The notes: a model not told the origin generated them from the sequence alone. Counted from the stretch's first letter, positions 39,511 through 48,963 are shown. The stretch: 64,000 bases of DNA from Streptococcus moroccensis (GCF_030812835.1 NZ_JAUSTM010000007.1:36816-100815), one strand, 5' to 3'. Numbers and translations are program-made.

Positions 39511-39614
39511 GATGTAATGACAACATATACCAGAAGGTGAAAAGTAGCGGTCGATAAGAGGTTTAATGAAAGAAGCAGATTTTTTAAGAAATAGTTATAG
39601 CATAGTTGAAATGA

Positions 39615-40613
39615 TTATATTGAAGGTTCCCCCTTACTTAATCGGTACTTAGCAGGTGTCATTCCATAGTGTTCTTTGAAGAGTTTATAATATTGATTCA
39701 AGTTTGAAAACCCTGAATCAATAGCGATATCTTGAATAGATGCTGAGGAATGGAGTAAAGGAATAAGGCTGACTTCGAGCTTTTTGGATTGGAGTAATTG
39801 TTTAAACGTTAATCCGGTTGTTTGCTTGACAAGTTGGCTAAAATAACTGCTATTATAACCAAAATGTTTTGCACAGTCAGATAGTGTTGCTGTCAAATAG
39901 TGATGGTCAATGAAATTTAGAATATCTAACGTTAGTTGTTGTTTTTCACTATCTTTATTAATACCATTTGCTTCTACAGAAAAGGATGTGATTAATTCTA
40001 GGAGAATTAATTGAAGAAAATGACTTTGGATTTGAACATAATATTGGGTTGGAAAATAGGTTTCGTGCAGTAATTGTTGAAATAAAAGATGGAGATTTTG
40101 AGTATCCTCACCCCAAAAAATAAGATATTGGTTATGATGGCGACTTTGGGAGATAGCCTGAAAAAGGAATTGAGATAGAATTGAAGAGTCTTTAGAAAGA
40201 TTTGAGAAATGTTGTTTAAAGAAGTCTTGAGTAACATTGATGCTGATAATAATATCATCTATACCTACAGCTTCAGCTTCGTGGCTGGCATTTGTATCAA
40301 TGATAATTAGGTCTCCTTGTTTGAGAGTAATGGTTCTACCGTTAATTTTCTGATGCCCAGTTCCTTTGTAGACATAATTAATTTCGATGACATCTGTGAC
40401 GTGTTCTGGAACAGGTACAAATCGACTTTGTTTTCGTATAAAGAAAGGAATTATTTTATCTTTGGGAAATTGCTTGTATGAAAAATGATATACTGATCTA
40501 TTTTGAATAGTTGTTGTTGGATGCTTGTAATAATCAGGGACATCATTTTCAAGATATCGTTTCTCGCTATCAGTTAATGCAAACAAATATTTTTCTAAAC
40601 GCTTAAAATCCAT
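39615..40613 (-). CDS. AraC family transcriptional regulator
   Basis: 332 residues. The N-terminal half is cupin-like (VPVPEHVTDVIEINYVYKGTGHQKINGRTITLKQGDLIIIDTNASHEAE), the likely sugar-sensing part. The C-terminal 100 residues form the double helix-turn-helix (LSDCAKHFGYNSSYFSQLVKQTTGLTFKQLL, ASIQDIAIDSGFSNLNQYYKLFKEHYGMTPAKYR). It is divergent from the esterase/hydrolase/PTS genes and probably activates them. Confidence 0.88.
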   Translation of the reverse strand: MDFKRLEKYLFALTDSEKRYLENDVPDYYKHPTTTIQNRSVYHFSYKQFPKDKIIPFFIRKQSRFVPVPEHVTDVIEINYVYKGTGHQKINGRTITLKQGDLIIIDTNASHEAEAVGIDDIIISINVTQDFFKQHFSNLSKDSSILSQFLFQAISQSRHHNQYLIFWGEDTQNLHLLFQQLLHETYFPTQYYVQIQSHFLQLILLELITSFSVEANGINKDSEKQQLTLDILNFIDHHYLTATLSDCAKHFGYNSSYFSQLVKQTTGLTFKQLLQSKKLEVSLIPLLHSSASIQDIAIDSGFSNLNQYYKLFKEHYGMTPAKYRLSKGEPSI

Positions 40614-40680
40614 CGTTACTCCTAAAGAATTGATAGTGTATTTCTAATGATTTGTTAGTTCTATTTTATCATGGACGCGT

Positions 40681-40686
40681 TATAAT
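40681..40686 (+). promoter_or_regulatory. -10 box of the esterase operon
   Basis: TATAAT lies 62 bases before the esterase start. No good -35 box is visible 17 bp upstream, which fits a promoter needing an activator such as the adjacent AraC protein. Confidence 0.45.
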
Positions 40687-40747
40687 TCAAGGTGTATTCA
40701 CTATTAAATTTTTTAGTTTATTAAACAAAATAATGATAGGAGAAGCT

Positions 40748-41653
40748 ATGAAATTTTTTGAGAGAAAAATCGGTCAAAACGGCGCCTATGCTAAATACTA
40801 TTTTCAAGAAGCCAATGAAGAGATAGATCGTGAACGTCTTTTCCCGACGATTGTTATATGCCCGGGAGGTGCTTATTTATGGACATCTTTTCGAGAAGAT
40901 GAAGCGGTAGCGCTCAGATTTTTAGCAGAAGGTTTTCATGTTGTTGTAGTTCATTATGCGACAGAAGGACTTGAGAGATTCAATGTTAATAAAGTTGAAG
41001 AGCTTCCTGAAAATCCGGTTTCAGTATTTCCTAATCCGTTAATTGAACTAGCGCTAGCAGTTATTTACTTAAGAGAAAATGCTGAAGAATTCTCAATTAA
41101 TACTAATCAAATTATTGTTTCAGGATATTCAGCAGGGGGGAATCTTGCGGCTCAATTAGGAACTTTGTGGCACGAAGAATGGTTGGAAGAAAAAGTGGGA
41201 AAACCCAAAGAATTGTATAGACCTACTCATTTGCTTTTGGCTTATGCCGCTTTAGATTTTACACCAAAACGCAAGTTGGATTTTGGAGAGATAGATTCTA
41301 TCACTTATGCTACAACCGGGAGTGTAACTCCGAACCAAGAGTTGATAGATGCGATGAACCCCATATTGCATGTGACCACAATGACTCCGCCAGCATTTAT
41401 TTGGCATACGAGAGAAGATAAACTAGTTCCCGCAGAGAACGCCTTAAGATTTGCTTTGCAATTAGATTACCATCAAATCCCTTATGAATTACATCTATTT
41501 GATAAGGGAAAACATGGGTTAGTCCTAGGCGATTTGCGAACTGGGGTTAAGTCAAGTAATGAAGATGCTCAGGTGTACAAATGGGTAGATTTGTTTTTAG
41601 AGTGGATTTATCCAAATAAAACAATTCGAGGAGGCTTTTACAAAGGGAGGTAG
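40748..41653 (+). CDS. Alpha/beta hydrolase (carbohydrate-esterase-like)
   Basis: 301 residues, cytoplasmic. The oxyanion region is VICPGGAYLWTS, nucleophile Ser128 lies in SGYSAGGNLA, the acid is in HTREDKLVPAENAL and the His in FDKGKHGLVL. It resembles esterases of the BD-FAE or acetyl-xylan type that remove acyl groups from sugars. GATAGGAGAAGC before 40748 decides the start; the longer frame from 40652 has no ribosome site. It heads a set of glycoside-degrading genes, so deacylation of a plant glycoside is likely (inference). Confidence 0.8.
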   Translation: MKFFERKIGQNGAYAKYYFQEANEEIDRERLFPTIVICPGGAYLWTSFREDEAVALRFLAEGFHVVVVHYATEGLERFNVNKVEELPENPVSVFPNPLIELALAVIYLRENAEEFSINTNQIIVSGYSAGGNLAAQLGTLWHEEWLEEKVGKPKELYRPTHLLLAYAALDFTPKRKLDFGEIDSITYATTGSVTPNQELIDAMNPILHVTTMTPPAFIWHTREDKLVPAENALRFALQLDYHQIPYELHLFDKGKHGLVLGDLRTGVKSSNEDAQVYKWVDLFLEWIYPNKTIRGGFYKGR

Positions 41654-41658
41654 AAGAT

Positions 41659-42996
41659 ATGTTTAAAGTTAGTAACAATAAGCGTGTATTTACAAAAAAT
41701 GGGAAAGAAACTTTTTATTTAGCAGATACATGTTGGAGTGCTTTTACAAATATCTCAGAAGAGGATTGGGAATATTACTTGAATTACCGTAAAGAGCAAG
41801 GATTTAATGTCATACAAGTAAATATGCTTTGGCAATGGGATTCTAGTAGCTCACGTTTAGGTATTCTACCATTTAGTCAAAAGGAGAATGGTTATTTTGA
41901 TTATTCTCAGCCTAATGAGGACTATTTTGAAAGAGCAGAACGAATGATAGGTATGGCTTATGAGAAAGGAATAACAGTTGCTCTTGTTTTACTTTGGGCA
42001 AACTATATTCCAGATACATGGGCTAGTCAGATGAATATCAGGCAAGTTGGTTTGTTTCCTAAAGAACTCATTGAAGATTATGTAACGACTATCGTTTCTC
42101 GATATGATAGATATGAGCCCCTCTACATTATTAGTGGAGATACTGATTTTCAAACGCAAGAAGTAATTGAAGAATACTACGGTAAGGCACTGGAAAAGGT
42201 TAAAGAGTTATCGCCAAACTCTTTAACAGCAATGCATATTAGAGGTCGTTATAAAGAGATTCCTGCTTACTTTTTAAAGGAACCTTCTGTTGATTTTTAT
42301 ATGTATCAGTCTGGGCATAACCAACAATTTCAAGAAACTGCTTATAGCTTAGCGGATTATTTTTACCATAAAGAACCGACTAAGCCAGTTATTAATTCGG
42401 AACCTTGTTATGAAATGATGGGCTATAGTCGTCGGGAATATGGACGTTTTAATCGACAGGATGTGAGAAAAGTTGCGTGGCAAAGCATTTTAGCAGGGGC
42501 GAATGCAGGAATCACTTACGGAGCTCATGGCATTTGGAGTTGGCATGATGAGAATCTCTATTTTGATTCGTCAATAGGTGAAGCCTTTGAAACGCCATAT
42601 GATTGGCGAGAGGCATTAAAGTTTGAAGGAGCCTCTGACTATGGCTTTATTAGGCAATTTTTTGAGACGGAACAATTGTTTGGTATAGAACCAGCGCAAC
42701 ATCTATTGCTGAACGGGAAGTCCACTGGTATGCTGGAGTCTAGTGAGTCACGAAAGACTGTAGCAACTGAAATCCGAATAGCAGAAAATGAGAGATTGAT
42801 TTTAGTCTACGTACCTTCAAATATCCAGATAAAACTTTCTGGAGATTATAGTCAACGGGATGCATACTTTATTGATTTAGAAAATAACAGGCGGTCGGGA
42901 GCAACGTGTGAGTTTAACCTAGAAAAGAATCAAACAACCTTTAAAATGTCACGATTTGTTCATGACACACTGTTGGTTATTCTAAAACAGTCCTAA
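41659..42996 (+). CDS. DUF4038 / GH140-like glycoside hydrolase (apiosidase-like)
   Basis: 445 residues without a signal peptide. It starts with the pattern typical of DUF4038 TIM-barrel proteins (FTKNGKETFYLADTCWSAF, then YLNYRKEQGFNVIQVNMLWQWD). Candidate catalytic acids are D in YIISGDTDFQ and E in PVINSEPCYEMMGYS; GAHGIWSWHDENLYF follows. A small beta domain ends the protein (about 355-445). Known GH140 members release D-apiose from rhamnogalacturonan II. The apiose-like catabolic genes just upstream support that link. Confidence 0.72.
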   Translation: MFKVSNNKRVFTKNGKETFYLADTCWSAFTNISEEDWEYYLNYRKEQGFNVIQVNMLWQWDSSSSRLGILPFSQKENGYFDYSQPNEDYFERAERMIGMAYEKGITVALVLLWANYIPDTWASQMNIRQVGLFPKELIEDYVTTIVSRYDRYEPLYIISGDTDFQTQEVIEEYYGKALEKVKELSPNSLTAMHIRGRYKEIPAYFLKEPSVDFYMYQSGHNQQFQETAYSLADYFYHKEPTKPVINSEPCYEMMGYSRREYGRFNRQDVRKVAWQSILAGANAGITYGAHGIWSWHDENLYFDSSIGEAFETPYDWREALKFEGASDYGFIRQFFETEQLFGIEPAQHLLLNGKSTGMLESSESRKTVATEIRIAENERLILVYVPSNIQIKLSGDYSQRDAYFIDLENNRRSGATCEFNLEKNQTTFKMSRFVHDTLLVILKQS

Positions 42997-43029
42997 AAAA
43001 CTGATATGTTTTTTCTAAAACATAGGTAG

Positions 43030-43068
43030 TTACAATTTAATAGAAAACGATTACAATTTAAATATCAT
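43030..43068 (+). promoter_or_regulatory. AraC-type direct repeats, cre-like site and -10 box before the PTS gene
   Basis: TTACAATTTAA occurs at 43030-43040 and 43051-43061, exactly 21 bp apart, the spacing of AraC half-sites. The second copy lies in the -35 zone of a TATCAT -10 box (43063-43068). A cre-like 15-mer with one mismatch (43041-43055) sits between and over them. Confidence 0.6.
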
Positions 43069-43085
43069 AAAAAAGGGGAAGGCTT

Positions 43086-44458
43086 ATGACAAACGAAACA
43101 TTAGCTCAAAACATTTTAGACCTCGTTGGGGGGCAGAGAATGTAACGCGTGCGACGCATTGCGCAACGCGTTTACGTCTTGTTCTTGTTGACGAGAGCAA
43201 GGTTCAGAAAGAGGCGATTGACAGCCTAGAAAAAGTCAATGGAAGTGTTTTTGCGGGTGGTCAATATCAAGTTATTATTGGTTTAACTGTTCCTACAGTT
43301 CATGAAGAATTTCTAAAAGCAATGGGTGCTCCGATTACAGACGAGGAAGCTCCGACCGAAAAAGAACAAGGGAATCTTTTTAATCGATTCTTTAAGAGTA
43401 TTGTAGGAATTATGACCCCTACATTTGGAATTATGGGTGCTGCAGGGATTTTAAAAGGTTTATTGGCTCTTGCAGTTGCTATGAAACTCCTGCAACCAAC
43501 GGATGGTGCTTATCAAATCTGGTATGCTGTAGCACAGAGCTTCTTTTATTTTTTACCTATTTGGGTTGGGTTTAATGCAAGTAAAGTATTTGGTGGAAGT
43601 CAATTTATAGGGGCCGTTTTAGGAGCTTCTCTTGTGTTCCCGGATATCATTGCATTACAAACTGCTGGTGAGAGTATCTCATTCTTTGGGATTCCAGTTG
43701 TTCTTGTTAATTATACTCAGTCACTATTTCCTGCAATGGTTGCAGCCTTTGTAGCTGCTAAAATTGAGAAGTTTCTAGCACAGAGAATTCACGAAACAAT
43801 TAGTTGGATGTTCACACCGTTGATTACTTTGGTAGTTACAGCACCACTAGCTTTCTTAGTTTTAGGTCCTGTGATGACCCAGTTATCAAACGGTTTAGCA
43901 GCAATTGTTATGGCCATCTATAATTTTAGTCCAATTCTCTTCGGAATTATTGGGGGAGCCTTCTGGCAAGTAGTTGTTATTTTTGGTTTACACTATGCTT
44001 TTATTCCAGTACTCATCAATAACATTACAAATCTTGGACAAGATCCGATTAATGCAGTCTTCCAAGTTACAGTATTTGCGCTAGCTGGAGCTGCTATTGG
44101 ATTTGCATTGAAAACCAAAAATGCTAAAAATAAATCAATGGGTTATTCAGTTGGTATTACAGGGCTGATTGGTATCACTGAACCGATTATTTATAGTGTA
44201 GCTCTTCCGTATCGTCGCCAATTTGTCTATGCCTTTATTTCTGGAGGACTGGCTGGAGCAATTCAAGCCTTTGCTAATGCTAAAATCTATGGTTTCGGGA
44301 ATGGTGGTTTGATGGCATTTCCTCTATTCATTGATCCACAAACAAATAGTTTGCATAGAATGTATTCCTTTATAATTGCAGCAGCAGTAGCATTCTTTGT
44401 TCCAATTATTTTGAACTTTGTTTTGGGAACCGGTGAAGAAAAGAAAATAAAAGCATAA
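43086..44458 (+). pseudogene. PTS glucoside-type EIIBC component, frameshifted
   Basis: The gene starts well (GGGGAAGG, ATG at 43086) with an EIIB domain: MTNETLAQNILDLVGG, then a shift, then AENVTRATHCATRLRLVL, where the Cys is the phosphorylation site. A run of six G (43128-43133) where seven are needed breaks the frame; translation ends at the TAA at 43143-43145. The rest is intact through EIIC (GITEPIIYSVALPYRRQFVYAF, the sugar-site loop) to 44458. About 457 residues would result, without an EIIA domain. An internal ATG at 43322 could make EIIC alone. It may be a true mutation, a phase-variable tract or a base-call error. Confidence 0.82.
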
Positions 44459-44512
44459 AATGAAATAGGCTTGGCTTCTTAGTCGAGTCTATTCTTTATC
44501 TGGAGGTTTACA

Positions 44513-47047
44513 ATGACAAACGTTACTAATCATTTTTATCCTTTTTTTTGGCAACATGGGGAGAGTGAGGTAGTTTTACGAGATTATGTTTCTAAAATTT
44601 ATCAATCTGGAATGCGAGGAGTTTGTATAGAGTCACGTCCACACCCTGATTTTGTTGGCGACAAGTGGTGGCGAGACCTTGAAATTATTCTTGAAGAATG
44701 TCAAAAGCGAGAAATTAAGGCATGGATTTTAGATGATTCGCATTTTCCTACAGGCTATGCTAATGGGAAAATAAAAGAGCACTATCCTCAATATCGCAAA
44801 CAATATTTAACGTATAGGAGATTTGATCTTGTTGGGCCATTTGAAGGTGCGCGGATAGATGCGAGTCAATTAAAAGGGCGACCATGGGAAATAGGACAAA
44901 CAGATATAATTGAGGTAATTGGAACTTACCTAGTTGGACGACCTCATAACCGCACTGAAGAAGGGGATCCTGTCGATATATGCCAGTTGTATGATATTAG
45001 TAGCCGGTATAAGGACGATACAATATTTTTAGATATTCCAAAGGGAGACTGGTCGGTATTTGTAATTTTTTCAACTTATGAAGGTGGTGAAGAAAGCACA
45101 AAGGATTACCTTAATCCCCTAGTATCGGATGCAACTCAGGTTTTGGTAGACGAAGTTTATGAGAGGCATTATCAAAAGTTAAGTCAGTATTTTGGGAGGA
45201 CAATAACAGCCTTTTTCTCAGATGAACCCCGTTTTGGAAACATTAAGGGAACACAAGCACGAATTGGAACAGAGCAAGTGTTACCTTGGCGATCAGGTTT
45301 GGAGAAAGAATTGACTTTCGAACCGAGTCATTTAATACTCTTATGGACTTCCTCAAAAGACGGTTCGGAGAAAGAAATCCGTGTGAAATACATGGATTTA
45401 ATAACTAAGCTATATCATCAAAATTTTACGAAAGTCTTAGCAGAATGGTGCTCTAGCCATGGAGTTGATTATGTCGGCCATAATATAGAGGACAATGGTG
45501 CCCATAGTCGATTGGGGTATGGCGCTGGGCATTTTTTTAGAGGGCAGGAAGCACAACATTTTTCAGGGATTGATGTGATAGGTGGACAAATTGTTCCAGG
45601 AATGCCATATCATCATGATGCTTATCAGACAGGGGGCAGTGATGGTCAGTTTTACCATTATGCGCTGGCTAAATTAGGAGTGTCTGCAGCTCACCTGTCT
45701 CCTCATAAGCAAGGACGCGCTATGTGTGAAGCCTTTGGAGCATACGGTTGGAATGAAGGGCTTAAAACGATGAAATGGATAACAGATCATTTGATGGTTA
45801 GAGGGATCAATTATATCGTTCCCCACGCTTTTTCTCCAAAAACTTTTCCAGACTTTGATTGCCCGCCACATTTTTATGCTCATGGACACAATCCTCAGTA
45901 TCGATACATGCATCATTTAACAACGTATGCCAATCGCATTATGAGCTACTTAAGTGAAGGGAAACATATCGCTTCTGTTGCGGTATTATACCCAGCTGAA
46001 TTGGAGTGGGGTGGACAAGCGATGTCAGTTGAGCTTGTGACACGAGAGTTAACGGAACATCAGCTAGATATGGACATTGTTAGCTTAGATCATATAGAGT
46101 TTGGCAGTTGTGAAGATGGAAAACTTGCTATCAATGAAGAAAATTTTAAGGCATTGGTGGTTCCGGAGGCGGAATATTATTCAGAACGTGTGGTTGCTAC
46201 TTTGAATCGGTTACTTGATAATGGTGTCAAAGTGTTACTGATTAATAAAAAGCCTAAAACCGCTATAAAACTAAAAAGTGGATATGAAGTGGTGGATCTT
46301 TCTCAATTAACGAATACCTTGGCAAACATGACAGATATCATCTTAGAAACTGCTTTTCCAGATTTAGTTTATTACCATTATCAAAAAAGCGAAAAAGATT
46401 ATTATTTGTTCTTTAATGAAAGTTTATCAGAAATAGTAAATTCGAAGGTATATTTTTCAAATATAGAAGGTAATCCAGTAGCTTACGATGCTTATCTTGA
46501 CAAATATAGTTCAGTCATAGATCATCGGCTAATCCTAAAACCGTATGAAACCATTATGTGGGTTTTTGGGGAGGATGGCAGAGGTATCGATATCGACGTA
46601 CCGCGTAATAACTTTGAAATGTTGCTACCATTAAAAGGTAAATGGGAGGTGTCTCTATCAAGTGCAATAGAATACCCTGTTTTTAACACATTAACAAATT
46701 TACCAGAACTGACGTTCATAAATGAATTATCAGGATATGAGCGATATGTTGGGACAGTAGCCTATGAGAGTCAATTCGAAGTAGAAGAGGCCTCTAAAAT
46801 AATAGGTTTGGTTTTGGAACGAGCATACGAAATAGTAGAAGTATTTATTAACGGTAAGTCAACTGGTGTTCGCATTGCACCACCATATGTCTTTGATGTG
46901 GCACCTTTTTTAAAAACAGGACGAAATACTATCCGAATTGAGGTGACGAATACTTTAGGAACTCAATTTCGAGGTGGTTTAAACCAGTACCTAACAGTGG
47001 AGCCGTTTGGGCTTAAGGGCCAGATAAAATTGATTGCTGAAATATAA
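44513..47047 (+). CDS. GH106-like glycoside hydrolase (putative alpha-L-rhamnosidase)
   Basis: 844 residues, cytoplasmic. The N-terminal barrel opens with FYPFFWQHGESEVVLRDYVSKIYQSGMRGVCIE and AWILDDSHFPTGYANG, a pattern of GH106-related proteins. ITAFFSDEPRFGN and DYVGHNIEDNGAHSRLG hold candidate acids. A C-terminal GH2-type jelly roll (about 715-844) ends with VFINGKSTGVRIAPPYVFDVAPFLKTGRNTIRIEV. GH106 members known to me are alpha-L-rhamnosidases, but this family is broad and the call is tentative. GGAGG lies 7 bases before the ATG. In side chains of rhamnogalacturonan II, rhamnose is linked to apiose, which would suit the GH140-like neighbour. Confidence 0.65.
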   Translation: MTNVTNHFYPFFWQHGESEVVLRDYVSKIYQSGMRGVCIESRPHPDFVGDKWWRDLEIILEECQKREIKAWILDDSHFPTGYANGKIKEHYPQYRKQYLTYRRFDLVGPFEGARIDASQLKGRPWEIGQTDIIEVIGTYLVGRPHNRTEEGDPVDICQLYDISSRYKDDTIFLDIPKGDWSVFVIFSTYEGGEESTKDYLNPLVSDATQVLVDEVYERHYQKLSQYFGRTITAFFSDEPRFGNIKGTQARIGTEQVLPWRSGLEKELTFEPSHLILLWTSSKDGSEKEIRVKYMDLITKLYHQNFTKVLAEWCSSHGVDYVGHNIEDNGAHSRLGYGAGHFFRGQEAQHFSGIDVIGGQIVPGMPYHHDAYQTGGSDGQFYHYALAKLGVSAAHLSPHKQGRAMCEAFGAYGWNEGLKTMKWITDHLMVRGINYIVPHAFSPKTFPDFDCPPHFYAHGHNPQYRYMHHLTTYANRIMSYLSEGKHIASVAVLYPAELEWGGQAMSVELVTRELTEHQLDMDIVSLDHIEFGSCEDGKLAINEENFKALVVPEAEYYSERVVATLNRLLDNGVKVLLINKKPKTAIKLKSGYEVVDLSQLTNTLANMTDIILETAFPDLVYYHYQKSEKDYYLFFNESLSEIVNSKVYFSNIEGNPVAYDAYLDKYSSVIDHRLILKPYETIMWVFGEDGRGIDIDVPRNNFEMLLPLKGKWEVSLSSAIEYPVFNTLTNLPELTFINELSGYERYVGTVAYESQFEVEEASKIIGLVLERAYEIVEVFINGKSTGVRIAPPYVFDVAPFLKTGRNTIRIEVTNTLGTQFRGGLNQYLTVEPFGLKGQIKLIAEI

Positions 47048-47090
47048 TCAGTTCATACACTTAATCACTATCATAGACAAATACAAAAGC

Positions 47091-47120
47091 AAAGAAACTT
47101 GATGATTCAAGTTTCTTTTT
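47091..47120 (+). terminator. Terminator of the GH106-like gene
   Basis: AAAGAAACTTGA (47091-47102) and TCAAGTTTCTTT (47107-47118) form a perfect 12-bp stem with a 4-base loop and a T tail. Its centre overlaps the -35 box of rlmB. Confidence 0.85.
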
Positions 47121-47128
47121 GTTATAAT
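47099..47128 (+). promoter_or_regulatory. rlmB promoter (leaderless start)
   Basis: TTGATG (47099-47104), 18 bp, TATAAT (47123-47128). Transcription would begin about 47135, which is the A of the rlmB ATG. Confidence 0.7.
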
Positions 47129-47134
47129 AGCCCT

Positions 47135-47863
47135 ATGGAAAAAACAGATATTGTTTACGGCGTGCATGCCGTAATGGAGAGTTTACAGGCCAATACAGGC
47201 AATAAGCTCTATGTGCAAGATGACTTGCGTGGCAAGAATGTGGATAAGGTCAAGGCTTTAGCAGCAGAGAAAAAAGTATCCATTTCTTGGACGCCTAAAA
47301 AGACCCTGTCAGAAATGACAGAGGGAGCTGTCCACCAAGGGTTTGTCCTGCGTGTGGCGGAGTACGCTTATGCCGAGTTGGACACGATTTTAGCAAAGGT
47401 CGCAACTGAGGAAAATCCCTTGGTTCTTATTCTAGATGGTCTCAATGACCCTCATAATTTTGGTTCGATTTTGCGGACAGCAGATGCGACCAATGTTTCA
47501 GGTGTCATCATTCCCAAGCATCGTGCGGTCGGAGTGACACCAGTGGTGGCAAAGACCTCGACAGGTGCTGTGGAGCATATGCCGATTGCCCGAGTGACCA
47601 ATCTCTCCCAGACTCTAGACAAGTTCAAGGAAGCGGGTTTTTGGATTTTTGGGACAGATATGGACGGGACCCCATCGACCAAGTGGAACACAGCAGGCAA
47701 GGTGGCCTTGATTATTGGCAATGAAGGCAAGGGAATTTCGGCTAATATTAAAAAGCAGGTAGATGAGATGATTACCATCCCGATGAGTGGGCATGTGCAG
47801 AGCCTTAACGCCAGTGTAGCAGCTGCCGTTCTCATGTATGAAGTATACCGCAATCGTCAGTAA
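47135..47863 (+). CDS. rlmB: 23S rRNA (guanosine-2'-O-)-methyltransferase RlmB
   Basis: 242 residues of the SPOUT class that methylate G2251 of 23S rRNA. An N-terminal substrate-binding domain (YGVHAVMESL) is followed by the knotted SAM domain: ILDGLNDPHNFGSILRTADA, ALIIGNEGKGIS and IPMSGHVQSLNASVAAAVLMYE. There is no ribosome site before the ATG at 47135, and the promoter sits directly upstream. An earlier in-frame ATG at 47102 lies in the terminator stem and is unlikely. Confidence 0.95.
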   Translation: MEKTDIVYGVHAVMESLQANTGNKLYVQDDLRGKNVDKVKALAAEKKVSISWTPKKTLSEMTEGAVHQGFVLRVAEYAYAELDTILAKVATEENPLVLILDGLNDPHNFGSILRTADATNVSGVIIPKHRAVGVTPVVAKTSTGAVEHMPIARVTNLSQTLDKFKEAGFWIFGTDMDGTPSTKWNTAGKVALIIGNEGKGISANIKKQVDEMITIPMSGHVQSLNASVAAAVLMYEVYRNRQ

Positions 47864-47871
47864 GGAGTTTT

Positions 47872-48732
47872 ATGATATTTCAAATTTTAACAGATTCAAC
47901 AGCGGATTTAGCAACCCAATGGTTGACAGAGCATCAGGTTGATGTGCTTGGTTTGACCGTGCAATTAGATGGGGTTCATTACGAGACAGTGGGGCCAGAC
48001 CAGCTTACGAGCCCTGTTTTGCTGGAAAAGATGGCGGCTGGTAGTCAGCCGACAACCAGTCAAATCAATGTTGGTCAATTTGAAGCTTATTTTACCGAAA
48101 AAGCCCAATCAGGAATTGCTGTTCTTTATGTTGCCTTCTCATCAGCGCTTTCTGGGACCTATCAGTCCGCTGTTATGGCACGTGACATGGTTTTGGACGA
48201 TTATCCTGGGGCAACAATTACCATTGTGGACACCTTAGCGGCCTCAGCGGGTGAAGGGTATTTGGTTATGGAGGCAGCTCGTCTGCGAGACGCTGGCTTA
48301 TCCCTAGAAGAGACCTGTGACAAAATCGCAGACCTGGCTTCTCGCCTCAAGACTCATTTCTTGGTGGATGATCTTAATCACCTGATGAGGGGTGGTCGGA
48401 TCTCCAAGGCTTCTGCTTTTATAGGAGGTTTGGTCAACATCAAACCCATTATTTCGATTCAAAGAGACGGTAAGCTGGAGTCGGTAGCTAAGGTTCGTGG
48501 ACGCAAAAAAGCAATGACAGAATTTATCCAGTTGGCTCTTCAGGATATCGCTGAACCAGTTGCCATCGTTGCTTATGCGGACGATATTGAAACGGCAGAA
48601 TCGATAAAAGAAAGACTGCTCACGGAACCTTCTATAGAGGAAGTCCACCTGTTCCCGCTGGGGCCCATCATTGCGGCCCATGTTGGACCTGGGACCCAAG
48701 CAATCTTTACGATTGGGAAACAAATGCGATAG
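47872..48732 (+). CDS. DegV family fatty-acid-binding protein
   Basis: 286 residues. DegV proteins bind a fatty acid; in Firmicutes the related FakB subunits present fatty acids to the kinase FakA. Seen here: ILTDSTADLATQWL, the TSQINVGQFEAYF segment, VLYVAFSSALSGTYQSAVMA and RGGRISKASAFIGGLVNIKPIISI. AAGGAG lies 6 bases before the ATG and the gene follows rlmB by 8 bases, so they share a transcript. Confidence 0.9.
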   Translation: MIFQILTDSTADLATQWLTEHQVDVLGLTVQLDGVHYETVGPDQLTSPVLLEKMAAGSQPTTSQINVGQFEAYFTEKAQSGIAVLYVAFSSALSGTYQSAVMARDMVLDDYPGATITIVDTLAASAGEGYLVMEAARLRDAGLSLEETCDKIADLASRLKTHFLVDDLNHLMRGGRISKASAFIGGLVNIKPIISIQRDGKLESVAKVRGRKKAMTEFIQLALQDIAEPVAIVAYADDIETAESIKERLLTEPSIEEVHLFPLGPIIAAHVGPGTQAIFTIGKQMR

Positions 48733-48738
48733 TAGTTA

Positions 48739-48775
48739 ACATCTTCGGCCTATCAGTCGAAGGTGTCTTTTTCTT
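48739..48775 (+). terminator. Terminator of the rlmB-degV unit
   Basis: ACATCTTCG (48739-48747) pairs with CGAAGGTGT (48758-48766), followed by CTTTTTCTT. Confidence 0.85.
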
Positions 48776-48888
48776 CTATTATAAATGAAGTAGTATCTGA
48801 AAAGCGATTTCTGCAAGCTATCCATCATATAGAAGAGAGACGGTTTAGCAGAAAGATCATATCAGTTCAGTCACTTTAATAAGGGAAT

Positions 48889-48938
48889 CATTAAAGAAAT
48901 AAACAACCTTCATTAAAGAAATAAACAACCTTCATTAA
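48889..48938. repeat. 22-bp tandem repeat, two and a third copies
   Basis: The unit beginning CATTAAAGAAATAAACAA is repeated exactly at 48889-48910 and 48911-48932, followed by a partial copy. It lies in an AT-rich stretch 25 to 75 bases upstream of the S10 promoter and could act as an UP-type or spacing element. Confidence 0.7.
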
Positions 48939-48963
48939 AAAAATAAAAAAAACATCAAATAGC

